Source: Gari tellinella (lineage: Eukaryota; Mollusca; Bivalvia; Cardiida; Psammobiidae). Taken from it: a stretch of 64,000 bases of DNA. Under the pieces are notes generated by a model. The model made no database searches and was not told the origin of the DNA. It was given only the letters and a program-made list of their open reading frames with translations. Each line of letters begins with the position of its first letter. The first letter of the stretch is position 1. This document shows positions 46,601 through 58,600 of this stretch, piece by piece. The stretch covers positions 43,074,189 through 43,138,188 of the forward strand of contig OV277869.1 of NCBI GenBank assembly GCA_922989275.2, read 5' to 3'. The position numbers and the translations under genes were made by a program.

Positions 46601-49600
46601 CTTGTTCCCACCTGTTCCCTGTGGAACTAAGCCTCCTGAATGTCATCGTCCATGTACACGACAGCATACTTGTGATCATCCAGGTAAAATAAACTGTTTG
46701 ACTATGTCATTAGTAGAGGCAAGAATTAGGTTTTTATAAAACATACTAGATACAGTCAAACCTCTCTATTATGACCGCTAAACTGTGTTAATTAAGAGGT
46801 GTTTACGACAGGTGACTACTTAAAGCAAGGTGACAGTAAAACAGAAAGCTCCTTTAGGAGCTTTCTGTTTTACTGTCACCTTGCTTTAAGCTATCACCTG
46901 TTTTTCATACATCAATTAGCCTTCGTTTTAGTGGTCGTAATGGAGAGGATTTACTGTACTGCTTATCTTGTTGTTTAACTCTTTGGGCACCAAGTAAAAT
47001 TGTCATCTGTTACTGTTCTCAAATCAGTATTTTCTAAAATCATTTTCAAAATAGGGGCAAAGTGGCAGCCTTTGAGTTACTCAGCATCTCATCTGGATCA
47101 AAACTGTTTGTAAAGGCAATCAGAGTTTTGCCATAGATTAGCATGCAAAGGGTAAATGCATCAGTTTCTGTAAATTGAATTGTGTATTTAAGTATTCATT
47201 ATACTTTCAGTTCGCCATAACTGCCACAGCGAGGAATCATGTCCACCCTGCACAGAGCTGACCCAAAAAATGTGCATGGGAAACCATGTGGTATGTACTT
47301 ACATTGTTTGAAACTTTTTAATGGAAAAAATCCAGTTTCCAATTGAGTCTAGTTCATTTCTGTCTATTTAGGAATTATTTGAACAAATATAAATATTACA
47401 CAATGACTAACAGTATAGACCCTGATCAGAGGGCTCCTGCAGGAGCCCTTTTATCTGGGTTCACACTTTTTGCACAGGGTTAGTGTACTCTTCACATGTA
47501 CACTGTTAGTAAATGATGAATATACTAGGACTAGGGTTGAATATTTTAAATACACACTTCTTAGCTCATACTGTGAAGTTTTGCAACATACTATAGCTTC
47601 TTCACTGTTTGACAGCTAATTTGGCTGTGTCTTTATTAACCCTTAGCCTGCCACTCACGACTATAGCTCTATATGCAAACAGCTTGGATCCGGATGAGAC
47701 GCAGAGTAACTCGGCGTCTCATTCGGATCCAAGCTGTTTGACACTCGGACAACATTTTCAGCAATTTTGAGCAACTTAGAAGCACTTTGAAACTTGAAGC
47801 AGACGAGAAATATAGCAGACGACAATTTATTTGGCGGGCTAAGGGTTAACCTTGTTTATTGCAGAAGTGCAACCAATGAATATTCATTGATGGTGTCACA
47901 TACAGGTGGAAGCTTAAAGCAAGTAAAACAGAGAGCTCCTTTACTAGCTTTCATCTTGATTTAAGCATTCAGATGCGTTAAACACAGTTTAATAAAGGAG
48001 ATTAGAATTGTTGTTTGTGAAGAAAAAGGTTAGAAAGGTGGCATAAGAGTTGAATTTGGAGAATCATATTTTATTTGCATATTTCTTTGTCCTCCACTTA
48101 GCAGCAGTCTGCCTTTTAAAACTTCTATTCTGTCTTAATAGTATGTTGCTCAAGAGAGGTTGGTACTAGACTGTCATTGCTTATGTTTTCAGAAAAGATC
48201 CAATATTCCTTGTCACATAAAGGACATCTCGTGTGGGATGAAGTGTAGTAAGAAATTGTCATGTGGGGAGCATTTGTGTATAAGGATATGTCACAAGGTA
48301 GGTACAGTTATACATATATATAGTGTTACAGATCCATTATGTTAACTCTTTCCTCTACAGAAGCACCTTGGAGCAGCTCTATCTACTCCACCATAAAAAT
48401 GTTACACCCGAATATGCATTTAGTGTATTGAAAACGGGGTAGCTGAAAACAAAATGAAAGAAAAGCAGAAAGCTCCTGAGGGGCTTTCTTCTTTACTTTC
48501 ACTTTTGGATATAATTTATTTGCATTTTTGACTGGAGACATAGTGTATGAATGTTGTGACCAAATAGTTGTGTTTAATCCAATGTGTCTTGCATTTACTA
48601 TGAATAAATTTCCATCAGGAAGATAATTGAAAGTACCTGCACTGTAAATACAATGCTGAATTTTTCATTGACTCATCCATTTTCGGATTAGAGATCAGTT
48701 ATTTTGACTCTCAAAATGTTTGACTAACATTGTAGGACAATATCAAAGCACTACTTCGAGAGTCCTTTGATTTGTTTCTACACTATTGCAAAGGATGTAT
48801 ATATCGGGTTCCAGCATTTACCTTAAGGCACCTTCTGCTTTTCTTTTAACCTGCTTTAAGTTGTCACATGTGTTCAAAGTTAGAAAAAGGCTATGGAAAG
48901 AAATATTGAGAAGGTCATTCAAGGCTCCAGATAAGGGGAGTACATGTGTATTTCAGAAACTAAAATTTTTTTTCTGATTTAAACTCTATGGTGTCACTAC
49001 TCATTAGAATCGTCTCTTTGAGACGATTCTAATGAGTAGTGACACCATAGGTTTTGTAGTTGAAATGAGTGAGATAATGTTTGTATAGTTCAGCTTACTC
49101 CCTCTTATCTGGAGCCCTGGTGATTGAGATGTTGTGTTTTGCAGGGTGACTGCATAGAAGAGGAGCAGGGCTGTCAGCAGCCGTGTCCCAGGAAGAGAGA
49201 GCTATGTGATCATCCATGTGGCCTACCATGTCACGGAGAACAGCCCTGTCCATCTAGTGTCTGTAAGGCAAAGGTATGGGAATATCTTAAGATCAATCCC
49301 TTTCCATGCCTGTATGATGTTGAATGTCATAGCGTAGTTATCTATTGTGCACAGCGTTTGAAAGGAAAGAAGTAATGCTTAAATTATGCTTCATTTTATC
49401 TTTTGTCCGTCTTATAGTCTGTCTGCCTTTCGGTATTTTTTGTTCTATTAGTCAATGTGGTAACAAAATTCCCTGGAGCCTTTCTCTTGTAGAAGCACCG
49501 CCTGATCCCCTTATTTATTTCTCATAGAATTGCTTTTTATCCATTTATAGTGTCCTGATAAGGAGCCATAAAAAACCTTTCCGGTGTCTGAATAGTTGAA

Positions 49601-52600
49601 TTCTTAAAGCAGGCTGAAAGTAAAGCAGAAAGCATCTGGAGGAGCTTTCTGCTTTACTTTTAGCCTGCTTCAAGCGCCAACCTGTCTTTAAAAACTGAAA
49701 AACAAACTATGGAAAAAGGTTAAAGCACTAGAAATTCTGCTTTATGAGACATGTTCCTTTCAACACATGTCTTTTAGAAGTAATATGCACAGTGGTCATT
49801 GATAACAAGCTGTGAAAGCATTGGGAGTTCTGCTTTAAAGACGTATCCGGGAGTTGTTACTGCGCATCCCAAACGCGCATGTCCTTTCCGCTCTTTTCTG
49901 CATTTTCCTATCGCGGGTGTAATTATTTACGATCACAACAGCGTCTTGATCATCGGATTTCGCGAATACAATATTTACTCATCTATCGTTAAAAAACCTT
50001 TTAAAATTCCTGGGGATATGAAGAGACGAAAATCAGGATCATTTGTGACAAAAAAGTGCTCGAAATCTCTGGAAAACATTAGTTTTTTCACCAGGAACTC
50101 GCCGACTCGAGTCAGCGTTAATAATCATAATGTGACAGGGAGTGAATTTAGTGTTGACATTGCCCCTTCCTGTGATAGTCTTTTTGAGATCGATAGTCGG
50201 GTCTAGACTCCGGGCGACTTTTTCAAGTCGGCCTGAGTCCGGACGACTTTGACACCCGCCGGCCATGACGGGCGTGTTTTGCCGCACTGCGGTGCTCTTG
50301 TTATGATATTTTATCTTATGAATGGTTATGTTAACTCACTGCCCACATTGAATAATGATTGTAGATGTGTTTATTGGTGGGTCTACTTTTTGTCCAGAGT
50401 ATATTTCCTTTGTCACATCAGCTACCGATAACAAATTAGGTGTGTGAGTTCATCTTTGGATGGCGGAGTGTCACATACCATTTTCAGGTCACCGTGACCT
50501 TGACCTTTGACCTTGATTTTACAAAAAGCTTGTTCTGAGCATATATCCTAGGCCTAAAAAAAAAATATGTGTGTTTCTGGTTTCACCCTCTCAAAATTTT
50601 AGGGTAGGTCGGTAGGAAAAAGTTTTTATTTTTTAAAAAGTTTTTATATAGGGCATATATGCGAATTTTTTTTACAATCAAAGGATGGGTTTATATGACA
50701 AATAATGACCTTGCTCTTGTTGTATTCAACATTGAAAGTGTCTGAAATGATTTATCTTGATTTGCAAGTTTAAATTGTAAGGTATTTCATAATATAATTT
50801 TGTGAAATAGTTCTTGTTTCAATCTGAAAACCATTGCATCAAATAAATACCGGTATTATATTTTAATAAGAAATGTGGTGTGTTTGCTTTTAACAGTAAC
50901 ACAAGCTTTTTTTCCTTCTGTAACGGGTGCCGAATAATGGCCCCCTTCCCCTCCAGTAACTTTTTTCCCTCACCAAAAAAACTTGTCCCTAAAAAAAAAA
51001 AAAAAAATTAATTTTTTTTTTTTTTTTAAATTTTAATTTTTTTTTTTTTTTTAATTTTTCTTTAAAAACTTTAGGGTCGGGGGTAAAAAATAGGGTCGGT
51101 CGGGAAACCGGAAACACACATCTTTTTTTTTTAGGCCCTATATCTTACCAGTTACCTATTCCAAATTCAGTGTTTGAGTATGGATACTTCCTACATTCTG
51201 AACTGAAATATTTGAACATGTATTACCTCCCTTTGATGTATGAATATGCATGCAGCTCTATGTAGCTTTATTCATTTATCATATAGCTTTAATGGGTTTT
51301 AAGCCAAAGAAAATATGTGTTAAAATAAACATAAAGTTGTGAATAAAGAATTAATGAATTATGCACCATCAGCATCATATTTAGGGGGGAGGGGGCATTT
51401 CATTTTTCACTCCGACTTGAGATGATGACGACTATTTAAAAAAAAATTTGTTAAAAAAGTGCATATTCACTGATAAAGGGAGGTAATAAAATTGAACATA
51501 TCTCTGAAACGAGCAAGGCGAGGTACTTTTTTCTCATTGGTTCTATACTTGTTATATAATTATCTACTGTTATAGAAAAAAATAGGAAATTCTCCGCGCT
51601 AGAATTTTTTATTTTTGCAAAAAGGCTAGATTTTTTGACGATTTTCGAGTTCATTTTGCACACATTTTATGCGTAAAATCTGTATAATGCCACTCAAATC
51701 TAATTATTTTACATTCATTTGTAATACTATTCCATATACATGTAATTAATTAAAATTGGACTTGAAGTATCGATATTTGTGTGTTTGATGGACTTTCTTC
51801 TTATGAGGCCTAATTTCGGAAAATTTGAATATAGTACTTCTAAAAAAGAGTAAATTATACAAAAAGTAGCAAAGCGACCTATGTTTTTAAAGACTGTTTT
51901 TACTTTCATTTATATCAATTTACTTATATGCAAAGTTTAAAAAAATTCTCCGCGCTAGAAAAAACTCCCAGATACGTCTTTAAGAGAAACGTTCCTTTAG
52001 AAGTAAGATTTACAGTGGTCTATCATATCTGATCCTGCTAGTACATTGTATGTCTTTGTTTTTCTAGGTGATAGTCAAATGTGCCTGTGGTCACCGGAGG
52101 GCAGAGGTCATCTGCTCTGTTGGCATTGCCATGGATACCAGCAACTATCAGAAGTAAGTGATCTGTAAATAATTCAGCTGTAAGTTAATGATGTGACAAA
52201 GGTAGACATATTCCACTCAGCCCTACTATTGCGATTTCACAACAGCAGGGCCATTTACAGTGTGTAGGAAAGTTAGGTGCTATAATATTTTCTACCAGAT
52301 TTTCTTTCTGTTTGAAGCTTGCAAATGTCTTTAAAATCGTACTGATGGTCATACCCCATGTAAACACACCACCTTTAACTCTTATTACATTTTCCTCACA
52401 GAAATATCTTCATGCTTCTAATAGGTTCTGATAAAGAGCCATAGGGAAAGTTTCCTTTATCCTGACAGCAGATATATCCTGAACAAGGGTTCTGCTTTAC
52501 TTTCTATCTGCTGTAAGCAACCACCTGCTATAAATATTCAAAACCAGCTATGGAGAAAGGATTTAGGCAGGTGGCTATGTAAATCAGGATGAAAGTGACT

Positions 52601-55600
52601 AGGAAAAATCTATAGATGTTTAATATTTTTGTTTCAGAATTGCTATGGGTGCTACAACTGTCAGCATTGACACATTCAGACATGGCCAAACTCAAGTGTA
52701 AGTAAATGAATATCATCACAAAAAATATGCTACTTATTAATCAGCTGCATGTATTTATTCTTGCTGATTTTGTTTGCATAGTTTGTCCATGTCGGTTAGT
52801 CTTTAACTCACCTGGCACGAAGTGCCAAGGTGAGCTTTTAGGATCTATGGATGTCCTGATAAAGACATTTGATATTTATGAAACTTGCTCAAAATGCTTG
52901 CCTCATTGAAAACTTTAAATGGACAATTCCAGTTTCCATTTTAATCTAGTTCATTCCTGACTTTTAAGGGTGGTTTTTGTCAATGTTTGGCATTATGACA
53001 AACAGTGAAGACCCTGATCAGAGGGCTCCTTTCGGAGCCCTCTGATCTGGGTCTTCACTGTTTGCATAGGACAATTGTACTATTCATATGTACACTGTTT
53101 GAAAAGGACGCCTATATGCGGGACTAGGGTTCAAAGGGTTCAGAGGTGATTGAGTTAACGCCAGTTTGACTTCATGGGACCAGAAACATAACTGGATAAG
53201 ATATTAGCAACACTGTCCAATTATATAAAGTGATCATAGTTAGGGTTCAATTGATGTGCTGAAGAATAATACAAAGATTTTGTCTTGTTCTCTCCCTCCA
53301 GTCTTGAGTGTAATAAGGAGTGTGCCCTGATAGAGCGTAATCGCCGAGTGGCCGAGGCACTGGATATACAGAACCCAGACCTGCTGCCCAAGTTTGGCTC
53401 CTACAGCTATACTGACTTCCTCAAAGACCAAGCCAGGTAGAATCCGGAATATAGACGTTTATTATATGCCTTCGTATGATATCGAGCGTTTCCGCCGGTA
53501 TCTGCAGAGTAAAATACAAGAGTCTGTATCAGCCACCTTGTATCAGCCACTTTGCATTTTACTCTGACGTCGCTTTCGGTTTAACGTGACGTCATTTGCG
53601 AACATGTGCAAGTGCCGCGTTATTCATTGTGGCAAACAAAAAGTCTTGTTCTGCTTCAAATAACTAATGAATTTTGGATATAAAATGATTTAAACAACTA
53701 TTTAGTTGTTTTTGATGTGTATTCAAGGCATATAATAAACACATCACCAGTTGGCAGTGCGCAACAGAGTGTTGCATTTAGCTCTCGACGTTTTTGGCGG
53801 AAACAAAGGCGCTCGTCCGATCGGCTATTTCCGCCAAAAACTGGGTAAACAAACAATTAGCAATTAGCGTGCTAAGGGCGACTTCATCTTACATTTGCAA
53901 ACAGTTTGGATCCAGATCCGACACTGAGTCTGCATAGGTAACATACCTGACAATATCAGTATAGGGTTCACATATGGGAAGTTGTTTCTATGAGAAATTG
54001 GTAAAGGCTTGTAAAAAGATGTTTCTTAACCCTTTTCCCCATAGAAGCGTCTTTTAGCGCATATGATTTATTCCTCCGCTGCAGATATAGTTCCAATTCA
54101 ATCAGTCATGAATATATATTATATGGAATATTTTCGATGTTCTAGCACATGGTGGCTTAAAGCAGGCTGAAAGTAAAGCAGAATGCGCTTAGGCGCATTC
54201 TGCTTTACTTTCAACCTGCTTTAATTGGTCTTCAATACTAGAAATAGGCTGTCAGGTAAAGGGTTAAAGGGACATGGTTATGGAAATACAGTGAAACCTC
54301 TCTAAACTGAACACTTACAAAACAACTTTTTCTGTTACTATAACGGTTGGTAACAGGGGTTAGCTTAAGACAGGATAAAAGTAAGACAGAAAGCTTCCTA
54401 TGGGAGCTTTCTGCCTTACTTTTATCTTGCATTAAGTAGTAACCTGTCTTTTGTGGTCTGCTTTCTTTACAAAACATTGTCCAGTTTTAAGAGGTTTAAC
54501 TATATTCAGACTGTTAGGTAGCAGATTAATGTTCATTAGAAAATATATAATTGAAAAAATTGCAATCTGATTTATTGACATATTTTCATATTGTATTATT
54601 TTTCAGGCAAAATGCTCACTTTGTTGCTGGGATAGAGAAGGACTTCAGTGACCTTGTTCAGTCTGCTAATAAGGTAAAACTTTGAGTCTGTACTATTTAT
54701 ATGACACTCAATATAATGGAAATTTCGGCATCTGGCATATGACTAGGAGCAAAACATGTACAGTATCCACCCCTCCATTACAACCACTGAAAAGTAGACG
54801 AGTTGATGGTTTTCAAGACAGGTGACAGCTTAACCCTTTCCCCCATAGAAGCACCTTTTAGGGAACGTGATTTATTCCTCCGCTGAAGAAAATAGTTCAA
54901 ATTTGATCAGTCTTGAATATAGATTATAGGGATATATTTTTATATTCAAGCACATGAAATCTTAAAGCAGACTGAAAGTAAAGCAGAATGCACCTTAAGG
55001 TGCATTCTGCTTTATATACTTTCAATCTGCTTTAAGTAGTAACCTATCTTCAATACTAGAAATAGGCTATCAGGTAAAGGGTTAAAACAAGTAAAACAGA
55101 AAGCTTCTTTTCATAACAAATTTGTGAGGTTTGTCTTCACTTTACTGACAAATATCACAATAAATGGCTCTTTGGCTTTCCACTTGTAATTAGCTGGACG
55201 TCGCGTTATGACTGAAATACTGTTAAAAGTGATGTAAATTCATAACAAATCAAATCAAATTACAATAATTTTCTAATACAACACCATTCCAGGTAAGAGT
55301 GATTTAATTGTCAAAATTTTTTCTATAAATCTGTATAAAACACTTTGATGTGACTTCTCATTAATATTATCTCAAATAGACGATTCTAATGAGGAGTCGC
55401 AGCATGGGATTTGATGGTGACAAAAGGATGTAAGTTTATTGATGTGCATTTATGAAAGAATACAACATTTGCATTCTTTCTTACAGTCGAAACAGCCTTC
55501 CAGAAGTCATGCATTCCCCTGCATGAACAACAACTCACGCAGAGTTATACATGAACTGGCAGAGTCGTATGGCATTGAGACCCAGAGTTACGATTATGAA

Positions 55601-58600
55601 CCAAAGAAGAATGTGGTAGCTACAGCCAAAAAGTGAGTTTACTAGCTTTATTTATCATGTATGTGAATTCCCTCTTTTGTAACTATAGATTTCAATTTTA
55701 ATACTCTCACCTGCAACTACAGTCGAACTCCGTTACCTCGATATTCGATACGTCGATACTCCGCCTACGTCGATATTTTTCGCAGGTCCCGGCAAATTCC
55801 TTCTTATCTATATAGTAAATTCCTCATTTGCTTGATATTGTTTCGTCGATATTATCGGTTACGTCGATGTAATTTTTCAGAACCAGAGCAATTTTCTCAC
55901 CCTTACGTCGATATCTGCTTCACCGTGACCGCATATCGCACAATCGGCAAACATTTGATGGATGTGCGAAAATGGCTCTCGGCCACCGTGACTGATTGTA
56001 GCACCAAATGTGTGAACATGTCCGAATTTGCACTAATCAGCACGAAAGAAAATCCCATCTTAATTGCGCAGTATCAATATTATTAATGAACTACCGAATA
56101 ACTTTGGTTACGAAGTTTGTGTACATATTGTCGATGAATTCAGGCTGAATACGATTCTGTCAAACCTGAGTCAAATATGGTTGCGCTATTTAAATCAGAC
56201 TACAGAATTCTTTATAGTGCAGACTGAAGGTGCCGTTCAGCGAATAAGTGTAGTGAGATCAAACAAAAGTTACATTTCATTTCTGATTTATTTTTATCTT
56301 ATTCAGTTCAAACACGCCGCTTCTGTTTGAAACACCGAAATAATTCGCTGGTGTTTCGAAATCGGACACACCCTTTTGAAAATTAAACATGTAAACAACA
56401 TACAAAGGTTAAGCGTCACCGGAAGTGTAAACAGTGCACTGTCTTTTGTGTGATGAAATGTGTAGACCTATTTTTATGTTATAAAAATATGTTAGCACTC
56501 ATGCGCTGGATGTTTATGCTGATGAAATCAGGTAGATCTACCAAATGCATTCTAAATATTTGCCGTGTAATGTCTCTGTGTACACCTCTACTATTATTTT
56601 GTGTCGCTGTTTGTGTTTCCATTTTGTGTATTAAAATACGAACAAAATTTACTCGCTCCCGCATATCATATCTAATAGACGCGTAGATTCTCTACTTTTA
56701 GAAAATACTGACCACCTTCATCAGGTTGAAAACTGTCAGAGAGTTGAACATTATGTCAGATTCTACTTGCCTACGCATTTTTTTTCAATTACCAATCATT
56801 TAACTGTCAATAAACACTAGGATCGAGTAATACGCATCTTCAATATGACGATACAGATCTCAAATGAAAAACTCCCATTAGCTCGAACTTCGGATACGTC
56901 AATATTTTTTCACGGTCCGTTGAACTTCGAGGTAACGGTATTCGACTGTATTGATATTGAAATATTGAGGGAAAAAATGGGTTGTCTAAACCAAGATCAT
57001 ACCATACCAAATTGATTTAAATAAGCAATCATTATGCATGTAGGGTCATGCTTTAAAATGTTAGTTAATCAAAAACAGTAAGTCCCAGATGATCATATCC
57101 TAGACATGGCAAGTATCATGTAAACTGAAGTAAACCATGATTAATTCTTCTATTGTTCTTTCTTTAGAAATCGTAAGTAAAAAATGATGTATAACTGGAC
57201 TTAACCCTTCTCCTGCTAGGTATTCATATAAAAAACTCCTCCCACTAAGAACATATGTCATCTAAACTATTACATTGGCTTATAGAATAAAGCAAAAATT
57301 CCCAAGGAAAAGTGCAGACAAATACTATGACATATCCTAAGGAGCTGTCTGATCAGGGTCTACACTGATTTCAAAATAAGTTTCAATATACACTTTTAGC
57401 AGGAGAAAAGTTAAAAAGATACATATACATGTACATGTATACATAAATCCAAATCAGAGTGGTATTTCATATGTACAAACCCATTGGGTCACACTAAACC
57501 CTGTTGCGACTACTCCTTAGAATCAGCTGGAGAGAGAAATAAAAATGTTGAACCCATTTGTGCCCACAATCCCATATATGGGACATAGGTAGGCAAACAC
57601 TTACAGTGTAGACTCTGATCAGACGCCGCATTATGGGGCGTCTGATCAGAGTCTACACTGTTTGCTGATAGGAATTTCAATATAAAGCAAAACGAAAATG
57701 AAAATTTTGACCAGGCATCCCTTTAATAAAAAATGGACTAATCCAATATATAAACATGGAAGAATCAACTGGGCGTAAATGGGTTAATTTTCTCCTTTCT
57801 ACCTGATGCATAAAGTTGTAATTTTATTGACCCTTTCACTGCCAATTTTAATTGTTTTCTTTAACCCTTTCACAAATGAAATAGTGTCTGCTTTATTAGG
57901 GCTGTCTGTACTGTTGTTCAAAGCTAGGTACAAATGTCAAAAAGTTAACATCCTGTTCAGATGTTGCTTGAGGCAGCGTCTGATCAGGATTCAAACTGTT
58001 TTTCAAAGATAACAGTAGTTGCCTAGCCTATGGCCATGAAAAAGTTAAAATGTTGATAGGCTATTGAACTACTTTCCATTTACACAGGTTCATAACATGT
58101 TTGTATGTTTATTTTCACAGGGATAAGTGTTGGGTCCCAAGTGTAACATTGACTGTGATGGTACAGCGTGAGAGCCACCCACGTGCCCCACCTCCTATAC
58201 CACATGTATTCAGGGAAGAAACTCTACGGTAAGAGAATACTACAATTAAACTGGTGTTCGTGAATGTTTGAAAAGAAAAAGCAAAATTGCCATTAGCCTA
58301 TTCTTTCATAGAAGCGCCTTTTGACGTCTCTACCTACCCCTACCTACCTACCCCTCAGCATAAGTGCCTCAAAGGTGAAAATTTATACTGTCATGAATAT
58401 ATACCATAACACATATTTTCTGCATTCTAGCAGATGGTATCTTAAAAGCAGGCTGAAAGTAAAGACAAAATTGCCTTCAGGTTAATTCTGCTTTACTTTC
58501 AGCCTGCTTTAACACATTCAACCCTAGCGAAGAGTATACTCATCATTTACAAACAGTGTACCTGTGAGGATTACACTTGTCCCATGCAAACAGTGTAGAC

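Noticed and set aside
49799..50206. 135-codon frame as a host gene
   Set aside because: It starts outside and ends inside the TTAA-flanked transposon, with no conserved motif or splice support.
56450..56686. Hydrophobic 78-codon frame
   Set aside because: Lies in the pogo-like element at 55720-56948 with no similarity to a transposase; probably chance.
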